A stretch of 64,000 nucleotides of DNA from Streptomyces sp. NBC_00287 (GTDB lineage: Bacteria; Actinomycetota; Actinomycetes; Streptomycetales; Streptomycetaceae): the NCBI RefSeq assembly GCF_036173105.1, contig NZ_CP108053.1, positions 7,998,001 through 8,062,000 on the forward strand, written 5' to 3'. Within the stretch, counting starts at the first letter, position 1. Each line of letters opens with the position of its first letter. Below the pieces are notes generated by a model. The model was not told the origin of the DNA. It made no database searches and was given only the letters and a program-made list of their open reading frames with translations. The translations under genes were made by a program, and so were the position numbers. Shown one piece after another: positions 9,201 to 18,854 of this stretch.

Positions 9201-9902
9201 CCCGCCTACGTCTGACTGGGCCCATTCCCGCAGCTCCTCCTTGAGGGAGCGCTGGAACGACGTCAACAGGGCCTGTACGACGAGCGGTTGCATATCGGAG
9301 GAGAGCGACTTCACATCGGGGGCCGCGCGCTCGGACACCTCGCCACGGAACAGTTGCGCCAGCTCATGGGCGGCCGCCCGCGAGTGCTCGATCAACACCT
9401 TGCGCGCGGCGAGGATCGCCTCCTGCGACAGCGGCATGTCGAGCAGCCGCACCCCGAGCCGCAGCAGCCCGATGTCCACCCGGAACTCCTCGCCGTCGGC
9501 CCCGATCACGCCCATCGCGGCCAGCCGCTCCACGTCCTCGTCGGCCAGCTCCCGCCCGGCCCGCCGCTCCAGCTCCGCGCGCGGCACCGTCTCCACGGCG
9601 TCCGGGGCCCAGGAGGCCACCACGGCCCGGTGGATGGCGAGATCGTCGGGACTCAGCCCGGGGGGCAGGCGCTGCATGTACCGCTCGATCGCCGCCAGCG
9701 TCATCCCCTGCTGCTGAAGCTCCTCGATCAGCGCCAGCCGCGCCAGATGATCCCGGCCGTAGTGCCCCACCCGACGCGGACCGATCACCGGCGGCGGCAG
9801 CAGCCCCTTGGTGCCGTAGAACCGCACGGTGCGGACCGTGACGCCCGCCCGCGCGGCCAGCTCGTCGATGGTGAGGGTCGGGTCCTCGGCGTCGGTCTTC
9901 AT
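9177..9902 (-). CDS. MerR-family transcriptional regulator
   Basis: A 241-residue regulator. Residues ~10-80 form the MerR winged HTH (LTIDELAARAGVTVRTVRFYGTKGLLPPP, then GHYGRDHLARLALI). The C-terminal ~150 residues are helical and have no Cys cluster, so a metal sensor is unlikely. The protein ends in SDVGGSDVGGSA, the product of a 15-bp tandem duplication. ATG at 9902 was chosen because the MerR domain starts right after it. Convergent overlap with the SDR gene is 24 bp. Its target is not evident; the amino-acid permease to its left on the opposite strand is one option. Confidence 0.88.
   Translation of the reverse strand: MKTDAEDPTLTIDELAARAGVTVRTVRFYGTKGLLPPPVIGPRRVGHYGRDHLARLALIEELQQQGMTLAAIERYMQRLPPGLSPDDLAIHRAVVASWAPDAVETVPRAELERRAGRELADEDVERLAAMGVIGADGEEFRVDIGLLRLGVRLLDMPLSQEAILAARKVLIEHSRAAAHELAQLFRGEVSERAAPDVKSLSSDMQPLVVQALLTSFQRSLKEELREWAQSDVGGSDVGGSA
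9187..9216. repeat. Perfect 15-bp tandem duplication over the SDR stop codon
   Basis: The unit CCGCCTACGTCTGAC occurs twice in a row (9187-9201 and 9202-9216). Copy 1 contains the TGA of the dehydrogenase gene. On the other strand the two copies add the pentapeptide SDVGG twice to the C-terminus of the MerR protein. The identity of the copies suggests a recent replication-slippage event. Confidence 0.9.
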
Positions 9903-10156
9903 GTGCAGCAGTATCGCTGTCTCACCACTGCTGTGAAACCTGTCCGGGCACCCGGAGATGATCACGAGGAGTTACTCGGAAGTTCATGTGCCGATCATGT
10001 GAGATGTTCCGCTCTGTGACGTCCGCCACCGCGTGATCGACCGCCGGTAGGGGAAGGTGACGCCTTGGTCTGCGCTCTTACCGAGGGCGCGGGCCATACG
10101 TACGTCCGGACACCCGAGCGCGATCCGCTCGGGCGCACCAGAGAGTGGTACCACCC

Positions 10157-11623
10157 GTGAGCAAGGACGCCGTGGACACGGCACAGGCCGCATCCCCCAC
10201 CGTGGCGGCCCAGACGCCCGCGGATGCGGGCGACGCCGGTTACAGCAAGGACCTCAAGGCCCGCCACGTCAACATGATCGCCATCGGCGGCGCGATCGGC
10301 ACCGGACTCTTCCTGGGCGCCGGAGGACGCCTCCACAACGCCGGACCTGCGCTGGCCATCGCCTACCTGATCTGTGGCATCTTCGCCTTCTTCGTCGTAC
10401 GAGCCCTCGGCGAGCTGGTCCTGTACCGGCCCTCCTCCGGTTCCTTCGTGTCGTACGCGCGCGAGTTCCTCGGCGAGAAGGGCGCCTACGTTGCCGGCTG
10501 GATGTACTTCCTGAACTGGTCCACGACAGGTATCGCCGACATCACCGCCATCGCGCTCTACACGCACTACTGGAGCGCCTTCACCGACATCCCGCAGTGG
10601 GTGCTCGCCCTGATCGCCCTCGCGGTGGTGCTGGCCGTGAACCTGATCTCGGTGAAGATCTTCGGCGAGATGGAGTTCTGGTTCGCGATCATCAAGGTCG
10701 CCACCCTGGTGGCCTTCATGTTCGTCGGCATCTTCCTGCTGGCCACCCAGCACGAGGTGGGCGGCACGACGCCCGGCCTGGGCGTGGTCACCGACAACGG
10801 CGGTGTCCTCCCGCACGGCCTGATGCCGGTCGTCCTGGTCATGCAGGGCGTGATCTTCGCGTACGCCGCCCTGGAGCTGGTCGGCGTCGCCGCCGGCGAG
10901 ACCGCCGAGCCGGAGAAGGTCGTCCCGCGCGCGGTGAACTCGATCATGTGGCGCGTGGGCCTGTTCTACGTCGGCTCGGTCGTCCTGCTCGCCCTGCTGC
11001 TCCCCGGCTCGGTGTACTCCGCCGACGAGAGCCCCTTCGTCACCGTCCTGTCGAAGATCGGCGTCGAGGGCGCCGGCGATGTGATGAACCTGGTGGTCCT
11101 CACGGCCGCCATGTCCTCGCTCAACTCCGGCCTGTACTCCACCGGCCGCATCCTGCGCTCCATGGCCATGGCGGGTTCCGCCCCCAAGTTCACCGCCCGG
11201 ATGAACCGCAGCCAGGTGCCCTACGGCGGCATCCTGCTGACCTGCGCGGTGTGTGTGCTCGGCGTCGGCCTGAACTTCCTGATGCCGAGCCAGGCCTTCG
11301 AGATCGTGCTGAACGTCGCCTCCCTCGGCATCATCAGCACCTGGGTGATCATCATGATCTGCCATCTGATGTTCGTCCGCCGCGCCAAGGCCGGTCTGGT
11401 CGCCCGCCCCTCCTTCCGCCTCCCCGGCAGCCCGGTCACGGAGATCGTCACGATCGTCTTCCTGCTCGCCGTGCTCGGCCTGATGTGGAACGACCCCGAG
11501 GTCGGCCGCAAGACCCTGCTGCTCATCCCGGTCATCGCCGTGATGCTGGTCGTGGGCTGGTTCGGCGTCCGGCGCCGGGTGGCGAAGACGCAGGAACAGG
11601 AGCTGGCCGAGCTCACCAAGTAG
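10157..11623 (+). CDS. Amino-acid permease (APC family, GabP/AnsP-like)
   Basis: A 488-residue cytoplasmic-membrane transporter with about 12 helices. The signature after the N-terminus, HVNMIAIGGAIGTGLFLGAG near residue 36, and AALELVGVAAGETAEPEKVVPRA typify the AAT branch of APC transporters (GABA, asparagine, aromatic amino acids). The substrate is not resolved. I take GTG at 10157 (VSKDAVDT) because GAGTGG lies about 8 bases before it; an in-frame GTG at 10145 is an alternative. It is read divergently from the MerR gene, separated by 254 bp in which I see no other gene. Confidence 0.93.
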   Translation: MSKDAVDTAQAASPTVAAQTPADAGDAGYSKDLKARHVNMIAIGGAIGTGLFLGAGGRLHNAGPALAIAYLICGIFAFFVVRALGELVLYRPSSGSFVSYAREFLGEKGAYVAGWMYFLNWSTTGIADITAIALYTHYWSAFTDIPQWVLALIALAVVLAVNLISVKIFGEMEFWFAIIKVATLVAFMFVGIFLLATQHEVGGTTPGLGVVTDNGGVLPHGLMPVVLVMQGVIFAYAALELVGVAAGETAEPEKVVPRAVNSIMWRVGLFYVGSVVLLALLLPGSVYSADESPFVTVLSKIGVEGAGDVMNLVVLTAAMSSLNSGLYSTGRILRSMAMAGSAPKFTARMNRSQVPYGGILLTCAVCVLGVGLNFLMPSQAFEIVLNVASLGIISTWVIIMICHLMFVRRAKAGLVARPSFRLPGSPVTEIVTIVFLLAVLGLMWNDPEVGRKTLLLIPVIAVMLVVGWFGVRRRVAKTQEQELAELTK

Positions 11624-11675
11624 CCCGCCCCCAAATCCAGAGGCCACTGTCAGTGGCAGCGCCTACGGTGGCGTC

Positions 11676-12152
11676 ATGTCGGAGATCACTTACATCCGGG
11701 GTGACGCCACCGTGCCGTCGGTGAAGGGCGTCAAGGTGATCGCCCATGTCTGCAACGACATCGGGGGATGGGGAAAGGGCTTCGTGCTCGCCGTGTCGCG
11801 CCGCTGGCCGGAGCCGGAGAAGGCGTACCGCGCCTGGCACCGCGACCGCGCCGGGAACGACTTCGGCCTGGGCGCCGTCCAGTTCATCCAGGTCGAGCCG
11901 TACGTCTGGGTGGCCAACATGGTCGGCCAGCGCGGCATACGCACCGGCAGCAAGGGCGTCCCCGTCCGCTACGAGGCGATCGACGCGGCGCTGGAACGAC
12001 TGGCGGCCAAGGCGACCGAGCTGGGCGCGTCCGTGCACATGCCGCGCATAGGGTGCGGGCTGGCGGGCGGCAAGTGGTCCCGCGTCGAGCCGCTGATCAC
12101 TGACCGGCTGGCGCGGAGGGGGATATCGGTCACGGTCTACGACCATGAGTGA
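11676..12152 (+). CDS. Macro-domain protein (ADP-ribose binding / ADP-ribosyl hydrolase type)
   Basis: A 158-residue stand-alone macro domain. The N-terminus ITYIRGDAT, followed by AHVCNDIGGWGKGFVLAVS, matches the ADP-ribose-binding loops of Poa1p/TARG1-like macrodomains, and MPRIGCGLAGGKW provides the second phosphate loop. Such proteins remove ADP-ribose from proteins or nucleic acids or hydrolyse ADP-ribose-1''-phosphate; which applies cannot be told. It stands alone, 52 bp after the permease, and a strong hairpin follows it. Confidence 0.92.
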   Translation: MSEITYIRGDATVPSVKGVKVIAHVCNDIGGWGKGFVLAVSRRWPEPEKAYRAWHRDRAGNDFGLGAVQFIQVEPYVWVANMVGQRGIRTGSKGVPVRYEAIDAALERLAAKATELGASVHMPRIGCGLAGGKWSRVEPLITDRLARRGISVTVYDHE

Positions 12153-12159
12153 CCGGGCG

Positions 12160-12192
12160 GGGTGGCCCAGGCCCGATGTACCCGGGCCACCC
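12160..12192. terminator. Bidirectional hairpin between convergent genes
   Basis: GGGTGGCCC (12160-12168) and GGGCCACCC (12184-12192) form a perfect 9-bp stem. It lies 7 bp after the macro-domain stop and 8 bp after the M1 peptidase stop on the other strand, so it can serve both. There is no U-tract, as is common in actinomycetes. Confidence 0.75.
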
Positions 12193-12200
12193 ACAGCCTC

Positions 12201-13694
12201 CTAGTGGTCGTGCACGTCGCCCGTCGCCGTGAGCTTCTTCCACGACTTCGGCTGCTCCGGAGCACCCGATTCCCGCGCGATGGACGCCTCGCGCGCGTCA
12301 GGCGCGGCGGGCTTCGACGGCTGGAACAGCCAGGTGTCGAAGAACGTCCCCAGCGGCTGCCCGGACACCTGCTCGGCGTACGCCTGGAAGTCGGCCACGG
12401 TCGCGTTGCCGTAGGCGTACTTGTTCGTCCAGCCCTTCAGGATCGCGAAGAAGTCCTCGTCGCCGATCTCGTTCCGCAGCGCCTGGAGCGCCAGCGCGCC
12501 CCGGTCGTAGACCGCGATGTGGAACTGGTTGTCCGGCCCCGGATCACCGGGCCGCACCGTCCAGAACGGATCCTCGGCCGCGCGTGAGGCGTACACGTAG
12601 TCGGCGATCTCCTGCGCCGTCCCCTCGCCCTCGTGCTCGGACCACAGCCACTCCGAGTAGCGCGCGAAGCCCTCGTTGATCCAGATGTCCTTCCACCCGG
12701 CCACCGACACGAGGTTGCCGTACCACTGGTGCGCGAGCTCGTGCACGACCAGGTAGGTGTTGGTCCCGTTCGCGAACCGGGACGGGCTGTAGAAGGGCCG
12801 GGTCTGCGTCTCCAGCGCGTACCGGGTGGTGGTGTTGGGCACATACCCGCCGAGCGCGTTGTAGGGATACGGCCCGAAGTACTCGCTCAGCCAGTCGGCG
12901 ATCTCCCCGGACCGCTCGATGCTCGCGCGCGCCGCGTTGTAGTTGTCGCCCAGGTCCTTGCTGTAGGCGTTGACGACCGGGATGCCGCTCTCGGTCGTCC
13001 CCGTGGTGATGTCGAACTTGCCGACCGCGAGCGTGGCGAGATAGGTCGCCTGCGGCTTGTTGGACCGCCAGTTGTAGCGGGTCCAGCCGAGCCGTGAACT
13101 CGTCGACTGGAGCGTGCCGTTGGAGATGGCCTGGGTGCCGTCCGGGACCTGCACCGACACATCGTAGGTGGCCTTGTCGAGCGGGTGGTCGTTGCTCGGG
13201 AACCACCACCAGGCGGCCTCGGGCTCGTTGGCGGCGACCCCGCCGTCCGCGGTGCGGTGCCAGCTGGTGAAGCCGTACGCCTTCTCACTGGACGGCACCC
13301 CGCTGTAGCGCACCACGACGGTGACCGGGGTGTTCTTGGCGAGCGGCTGCTTCGGGGTGATCTCCAGCTCGTGCTCGCCGGAGGTCGTGAACGACGCCTT
13401 CACGCCGTTGACCCGCACCTCGCCGACGTCCAGCAGGAAGTCCAGGTTGAACCGCGACAGGTCCTGGGTGGTGCGGGCCAGCAGGGTCGCCGTGCCCTCC
13501 AGACGGTCGGTCGCGGGCTGGTACTTCAGTCGCAGGTCGTAGTGCGAGACGTCGTAGCCGCCGTTGCCGTAGGCCGGGTAGTAGGGATCGCCGATGCCCG
13601 GGGCGCCGGGGGCGGAACTCGCGGCCGATGCCGGGATCGCCAGCAGTACGGAGGCGGCCACGAGCGCGCCCGGCGCGAAGAATCTGCGGTGCAC
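12201..13694 (-). CDS. Secreted M1-family metallopeptidase
   Basis: A 497-residue exported zinc peptidase. The zinc site HELAHQWYGN (near residue 315) with the third ligand Glu in WINEGFARY about 19 residues later is the M1 gluzincin signature. A typical signal peptide (VHRRFFAPGALVAASVLL...ASA) covers about the first 30 residues. M1 enzymes remove N-terminal residues from peptides. The open frame continues far upstream under the S15 gene, but the GTG at 13694 has GGAG 5 bases before it and starts the signal peptide. It is read divergently from the S15 peptidase gene. Confidence 0.94.
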   Translation of the reverse strand: MHRRFFAPGALVAASVLLAIPASAASSAPGAPGIGDPYYPAYGNGGYDVSHYDLRLKYQPATDRLEGTATLLARTTQDLSRFNLDFLLDVGEVRVNGVKASFTTSGEHELEITPKQPLAKNTPVTVVVRYSGVPSSEKAYGFTSWHRTADGGVAANEPEAAWWWFPSNDHPLDKATYDVSVQVPDGTQAISNGTLQSTSSRLGWTRYNWRSNKPQATYLATLAVGKFDITTGTTESGIPVVNAYSKDLGDNYNAARASIERSGEIADWLSEYFGPYPYNALGGYVPNTTTRYALETQTRPFYSPSRFANGTNTYLVVHELAHQWYGNLVSVAGWKDIWINEGFARYSEWLWSEHEGEGTAQEIADYVYASRAAEDPFWTVRPGDPGPDNQFHIAVYDRGALALQALRNEIGDEDFFAILKGWTNKYAYGNATVADFQAYAEQVSGQPLGTFFDTWLFQPSKPAAPDAREASIARESGAPEQPKSWKKLTATGDVHDH

Positions 13695-13883
13695 GAAAGC
13701 TCCAAGTCGTAGGGGACCGAAGGCTGTTCGAACCCTATTCACTCCCTGTGTCCCGCGCGTGTCCACAGGCCCGGCTGTCACACGATCGCCATTCGGCCGA
13801 CACGAGCCAACAGCTCCCTTGGACCACGGCCGCGTCCGGTTGCCCTCTTCTGCACGGGAGTTGACCGATGTACCGTCCCGCGC

Positions 13884-15827
13884 ATGCCGATACGCACGCG
13901 CTTCACGATCTGGAGACCGCTCGCGACGGCGGCCACGGCCGCCCTGATGGCCACCTTCCTCACCCCCGCCACGGCCGCCCAGGCCGGCCCGCGCACCAGC
14001 GAACCCGTCTACTCCTACGACTCCGCCATCCGCGAGGCCGTGTGGGTCGACACCGGACTCGACGGCGACGCCGACGGCCGCACCGACCGGGTCGCCGTCG
14101 ACATCGTCCGCCCCCGCGAACCCGCCCAACAGGGCCGCAAGATACCCGTCATCATGGACGCCAGCCCCTACTACTCCTGCTGCGGCCGGGGCAACGAGAG
14201 CCAGCGGAAGACGTACGACGCGGACGGCGACGTCGTCCAGATGCCGCTCTTCTACGACAACTACTTCGTGCCCCGCGGCTACGCCTTCGTCGGCGTCGAC
14301 CTCGCCGGCACCAACCGCTCCGACGGCTGCGTCGATGTCGGCGGACGCTCCGACATCCAGTCCGCCAAGGCCGTCGTCGACTGGCTGAACGGCCGCGGCA
14401 AGGCCTACACCACGCGCACCGGCACCACCCGCGCCAAGGCCACGAGCTGGACCAACGGCAAGACCGGCATGATCGGCAAGAGCTACGACGGCACCATCGC
14501 CAACGGCGTCGCCGCGACCGGAGTCGAGGGCCTGGAGACGATCGTCCCCATCGGCGCCATCTCCTCCTGGTACGACTACTACTTCGCCCAGGGCGCCCAG
14601 CTGTTCGACTCGGGCCCCGACTGGCTGTCGAACTACGTCGAGAGCCCCGACGCCCGCGCCCGCTGTGCCGCCGTACAGCAGAGGATCGTCGACGGCGCCC
14701 CGCGCACCGGCGCCTGGACGCCGCTGTGGAGCGAGCGGAACTATGTGCCGGACGCCGACGAGGTCGAGGCCAGCGTCTTCGTGATCCACGGCATGCAGGA
14801 CCTCAACGTCCGCGCCAAGCACTTCGGCCAGTGGTGGGACGCCCTCGCGAAGAACGGCGTCGAGCGCAAGATCTGGCTCTCCCAGGTCGGCCACGTCGAC
14901 CCCTTCGACTTCCGGCGCGCCGAATGGGTGGACACCCTGCACCGCTGGTTCGACCACGAACTCCTGGGCTACGACAACGGCATCGACGACGAACCGATGG
15001 CCGACATCGAACGCCACCCCGACCAGTGGGTCACCTCACAGGTCTGGCCGCCACGAGGCACCGACAAGACCACCCTGCGCCCCGCCGAAGGAGCCCAGGA
15101 AGGCGTCGGCACCCTCGGCCCGACCCCCGGCACCGGCACCGAGACCTTCACCGACAACCCGGAGCACGACGAGACCGACTGGGCCGCCCACATCGACCAG
15201 CCCACCCCCGACAAGGCGGGCTTCGCGACCGGACCGCTCACCCGCGACCTGCGTCTTTCCGGCTCCTCGAAGGTCACCGTCACCGCGACCCCGACCACCT
15301 CCACGGCCCACCTCTCGGCCGTCCTCGTGGACCTCGGCCCCGACACCATCCGCGACTACGCCACCGCGGGCGAGGGCATCACGACCCTCACCGAGCGCAC
15401 CTGCTGGGGCGCGAGCAGCACCGGCGACAGCGCCTGCTTCAAGGAGACCGCGGCCAAGACGGCGGACGTCGACTACACGATCCTCAGCCGCGGCTGGGCC
15501 GACCTCGCCTCGACCGGGGGAGCGCCGCTCACGCCCGGTAAGCCGTACAGCCTCACCCTCGACCTGGCCGCCACCGACCATGTCGTCCCGGCCGGACACC
15601 GGCTCGCGCTGATCGTCGCGGGCACCGACAAGGACCTCATCGAACCGCCGTCCACCAAGCCGACCCTGACGCTCGATCTGTCCCGCACCTCGGCCCGGGT
15701 GCCGCTGGTCGGCGGCGCCGAGGCCCTCCGCAAGGCCACCTCGGGCGCGACCGCCGTACCCGGCGAGGCCGTCCTCGACGGCGTCCGCGAGCCGCGTACC
15801 GCCCAGCGTGTCCCGGAGGCCTCGTGA
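13884..15827 (+). CDS. Secreted S15-family X-Pro dipeptidyl-peptidase
   Basis: A 647-residue exported serine peptidase/acyl hydrolase (CocE/NonD-PepX family). The signal peptide ends near AAQAG (about residue 33). The catalytic Ser lies in GKSYDG (near 199), the Asp in HGMQDLNV (near 306) and the His in GHVDPFDF (near 336). The C-terminal third is the jelly-roll PepX_C domain. The family releases Xaa-Pro dipeptides or acts as an acyl hydrolase. Its stop overlaps the GTG of the M14 gene by 4 bases (GTGA), so the two are translationally coupled. Confidence 0.92.
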   Translation: MPIRTRFTIWRPLATAATAALMATFLTPATAAQAGPRTSEPVYSYDSAIREAVWVDTGLDGDADGRTDRVAVDIVRPREPAQQGRKIPVIMDASPYYSCCGRGNESQRKTYDADGDVVQMPLFYDNYFVPRGYAFVGVDLAGTNRSDGCVDVGGRSDIQSAKAVVDWLNGRGKAYTTRTGTTRAKATSWTNGKTGMIGKSYDGTIANGVAATGVEGLETIVPIGAISSWYDYYFAQGAQLFDSGPDWLSNYVESPDARARCAAVQQRIVDGAPRTGAWTPLWSERNYVPDADEVEASVFVIHGMQDLNVRAKHFGQWWDALAKNGVERKIWLSQVGHVDPFDFRRAEWVDTLHRWFDHELLGYDNGIDDEPMADIERHPDQWVTSQVWPPRGTDKTTLRPAEGAQEGVGTLGPTPGTGTETFTDNPEHDETDWAAHIDQPTPDKAGFATGPLTRDLRLSGSSKVTVTATPTTSTAHLSAVLVDLGPDTIRDYATAGEGITTLTERTCWGASSTGDSACFKETAAKTADVDYTILSRGWADLASTGGAPLTPGKPYSLTLDLAATDHVVPAGHRLALIVAGTDKDLIEPPSTKPTLTLDLSRTSARVPLVGGAEALRKATSGATAVPGEAVLDGVREPRTAQRVPEAS

Positions 15828-17071
15828 AGTCCCGTATCGCCGCGGTGATCGCGGCCGCCCTCGCCGCACCCCTGCTGTCGATCCCGGCGCACGCGGCGGA
15901 CACCCCGCCCCGCACCGGCTTCGAGGAGTCGGGCGGCGCCCGCTGGACCAGCCAGCCCGAGGAACAGGACTTCCTCGCCACCGTCGACGAGGCGAGCGAC
16001 CGAGTGTCGATGAGCCGGATCGGCACGACGAAACAGGACCGCCCGCTCCAACTCGTCCGCATCGGCACCCGACCGACCACCCGCACGGTCCTGCTGGTGT
16101 GCAGCCAGCACGGCGACGAGCCCTCGGGCCGCGAGGCGTGCCTGACCACGATCCGCGATCTGGCCTACGGCGACGACGAGCGGACTCGGCGGCTGCTGAG
16201 GACCACGACGGTGCTCGTCGTGCCTACCGCCAACCCCGACGGCCGCGCCGCGAACACCCGCGGCAACAGCGACGGCGTCGACATCAACCGCGACCACATC
16301 GCCCTGCAGACCGCCGAGGGCCGGGCGCTGGCCGCGGTGATCCGCGACCGTAAGCCGGACGTGGTCTACGACCTGCACGAGTACGGCGGCACACCCCCGT
16401 ACTACGAGAAGGACCTGTTCGACCTGTGGCCGCGCAACCTCAACACGGCCCCGGACGTACATGAGGAGGCGCAGAGCCTGTCGTTGGACTACGTGCGGCC
16501 CGCGGCCGAGGCGGACGGCTACACGACCGGCACGTACGGCATCTGGACCGATCCCGTCACCGGTGATCCCATCCGACAGGTCGCCGGGGACGGCCAGGAG
16601 CGCATCCTGCGGAACATGTCCGGAATCAAACACACCGTCGGCCTGCTCATCGAAAGCCGCGTGGAACCCCTGACCGAGGTGCCGGAGCCGATCAACAACC
16701 TGCGCCGGGTGAACTCCCAACTCTCCGCACTGGAGGGCCTGTTCGCCTTCGCGGGGGAGCGGGGACGGCAGGTCGACGCGGCCACCTCCGCCGCCAGGAT
16801 CGCCGGCTGGCGCGACACCGGACCGGTCTACGTCGGCGGCGCCGACAACGACCCGCCCGAGCCCGCCGAAGTGATCCAGGACCCGCCCTGCGGCTACCGG
16901 CTGACGGACGAACAGTACGCGCAGCTCAAGGACGAACTCGCCCTGCACGGAGTGCGGACGCAGGGCACCTACGTCCCGCTCCGCCAGTCCCTGCGCGCCC
17001 TGGTCCCGCTGCTCCTCGACGAACGCGCCCCGTACCACCTCACGGTCGCGGAGCCCGACACCGACTGCTGA
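15824..17071 (+). CDS. Secreted M14-family zinc carboxypeptidase
   Basis: A 415-residue exported metallopeptidase. The signal peptide is MKSRIAAVIAAALAAPLLS...AHAA. Zinc ligands H and E are in SQHGDEPSG (near residue 95); the substrate-binding NPDGR...DINRDH and the second zinc His in YDLHEYGG (near 184) follow. The C-terminal ~150 residues are less conserved. M14 enzymes remove C-terminal residues from peptides or cell-wall peptides. Together with the M1 and S15 genes it forms a small block for extracellular peptide breakdown. Confidence 0.9.
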   Translation: MKSRIAAVIAAALAAPLLSIPAHAADTPPRTGFEESGGARWTSQPEEQDFLATVDEASDRVSMSRIGTTKQDRPLQLVRIGTRPTTRTVLLVCSQHGDEPSGREACLTTIRDLAYGDDERTRRLLRTTTVLVVPTANPDGRAANTRGNSDGVDINRDHIALQTAEGRALAAVIRDRKPDVVYDLHEYGGTPPYYEKDLFDLWPRNLNTAPDVHEEAQSLSLDYVRPAAEADGYTTGTYGIWTDPVTGDPIRQVAGDGQERILRNMSGIKHTVGLLIESRVEPLTEVPEPINNLRRVNSQLSALEGLFAFAGERGRQVDAATSAARIAGWRDTGPVYVGGADNDPPEPAEVIQDPPCGYRLTDEQYAQLKDELALHGVRTQGTYVPLRQSLRALVPLLLDERAPYHLTVAEPDTDC

Positions 17072-17136
17072 AACAGCTTCGACCGGCGGCACCTGTGGTA
17101 CTCCGTAGCAATGCTTTACGGGAGAAGGTGCCGCAA

Positions 17137-18840
17137 ATGACGGAAGACCTGAAGAAAAGGGGTGGCTGGGAGGGTCTGCCGGACGTTCCCAGCCACCAGC
17201 CCACGGACCGTGTGGTCTTCGGCGTCACCGCCGTCATCACCGTGGCCTTCGTGATCTGGGGCTCGGTGGCGACGGACTCGCTGGAGAGCGTCTCCAGCAA
17301 GATGCTCAACGGCCTGATCCACAACGGCGGCTGGGCCTTCATTCTGGCCGCCTCCTGCTTCGTCGTCTTCGCCCTGTGGCTCGCGATCAGCCGCTACGGC
17401 CGCATCCACCTCGGCGCCGAGGGCGAGGAGCCCGAGTTCCGCACGGTGTCCTGGGTCGCGATGATGTTCAGCGCGGGCATGGGCATCGGCCTGATGTTCT
17501 ACGGCGTGAGCGAACCGCTCTCGCACTACACGACCCCGCCACCGGGCACCGACCCCGCCGACTCCGCGGAACGCATGGAGACGGCGATGGCGACCACCCT
17601 CTTCCACTGGACGCTGCACCCCTGGGCGATCTACGCGGTCGTCGGACTCGCCATCGCCTACAGCACCTTCCGCAGGCGCCGCCGCCAGACCATCAGCGCC
17701 GTCTTCACCCCGCTCATCGGGGAGAAGCACGCGAACGGCACCGGCGGACGGGTCATCGACATGCTCGCGATCATCGCCACTGTCTTCGGCTCCGCGGCCT
17801 CCCTCGGCCTCGGCGCCCTGCAGATCGGCTCCGGTTTCCAGGAGCTGGACTGGATGGACGAGGTCAGCGAGGGTCTGCTCGTCGCCATCATCGCCGTACT
17901 GACCCTGGCCTTCGTCGCCTCGGCCGTCTCCGGCGTCGAGCGGGGTATCCAGTGGCTGTCCAACACCAACATGGTGCTCGCCCTGATCCTCGCCCTGTTC
18001 GTGTTCATCGCGGGCCCCACGATCATCGTGCTCGATCTGCTGCCCACCTCGATCTTCTCCTACCTCGGCGATCTGCCCCAGCTCGCGGGCCGCACCGAGG
18101 CCAGCGGCGGCGAGGGAGTCGCGGACTGGCTCGGCAGCTGGACCGTCTTCTACTGGGCCTGGTGGATCTCCTGGACGCCCTTCGTCGGCATGTTCATCGC
18201 CCGGATCAGCCGCGGGCGCACCATCCGGCAGTTCGTCGGCGGTGTGATCCTCGTGCCCAGCACCGTGAGCCTCGTCTGGTTCGCGATCTTCGGCGGCTCG
18301 GCGATGAAGCTGAAGGAGGGCGGCGCGCTGGCCGGCGAGGACACCCCCGAGGGCCAACTCTTCGGTCTGCTCCAGGAGTTCCCCATCGCCACCGCCACCA
18401 GCGTGCTGGTGATGATCCTGGTCGGCATCTTCTTCGTCTCGGGCGCCGACGCCGCGTCCATCGTGATGGGCACGCTCTCCCAGAAGGGCGCGCTCGAACC
18501 CGGCCGGCTCGTCGTGGTGTTCTGGGGCGTGGTGACCGGAGCCGTCGCCGCCATCATGCTGCTCGTCGGCAGCGGGCAGGGCGACGCGCTCACCGGCCTG
18601 CAGAACCTCACGATCCTGGCCGCCGCGCCCTTCGTCCTGGTGATGATCGGCATGTGCGTCGCCCTCATGCGCGATCTGCGCCAGGACCCCGTCATCGTGC
18701 GCGGCGCGATGGGCAACGAGGCCGTCGAACTGGCCGTGATCGCGGGCCACCGCAAGTACGACGGCGACTTCGCCATCAAGATCGGCCCGGGCCCCGGCAC
18801 CGAGACGGAGGGCGACCCCCTGGGCCACGACCACGTCTGA
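17137..18840 (+). CDS. BCCT-family betaine/carnitine/choline transporter
   Basis: A 567-residue membrane protein with about 12 helices. Family hallmarks are FSAGMGIGLMFYGVSEPLSHY, HWTLHPWAIYAVVGLAIAY and the helix-8 signature WWISWTPFVGMFIARISRGR. These carriers take up glycine betaine, choline or ectoine, usually Na+-driven, for osmoprotection or catabolism. The ATG at 17137 has GGAGAAGG 8 bases before it; an upstream GTG at 17095 is in frame but lacks this. Unlike BetP it has no long regulatory C-terminal tail. Confidence 0.95.
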   Translation: MTEDLKKRGGWEGLPDVPSHQPTDRVVFGVTAVITVAFVIWGSVATDSLESVSSKMLNGLIHNGGWAFILAASCFVVFALWLAISRYGRIHLGAEGEEPEFRTVSWVAMMFSAGMGIGLMFYGVSEPLSHYTTPPPGTDPADSAERMETAMATTLFHWTLHPWAIYAVVGLAIAYSTFRRRRRQTISAVFTPLIGEKHANGTGGRVIDMLAIIATVFGSAASLGLGALQIGSGFQELDWMDEVSEGLLVAIIAVLTLAFVASAVSGVERGIQWLSNTNMVLALILALFVFIAGPTIIVLDLLPTSIFSYLGDLPQLAGRTEASGGEGVADWLGSWTVFYWAWWISWTPFVGMFIARISRGRTIRQFVGGVILVPSTVSLVWFAIFGGSAMKLKEGGALAGEDTPEGQLFGLLQEFPIATATSVLVMILVGIFFVSGADAASIVMGTLSQKGALEPGRLVVVFWGVVTGAVAAIMLLVGSGQGDALTGLQNLTILAAAPFVLVMIGMCVALMRDLRQDPVIVRGAMGNEAVELAVIAGHRKYDGDFAIKIGPGPGTETEGDPLGHDHV

Positions 18841-18854
18841 GAGCCTGGGCGCGC

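Noticed and set aside
13695..15017. N-terminal extension of the M1 peptidase frame under the S15 gene
   Set aside because: The signal peptide and ribosome binding site place the start at 13694, and the extension is antisense to a well-defined peptidase.
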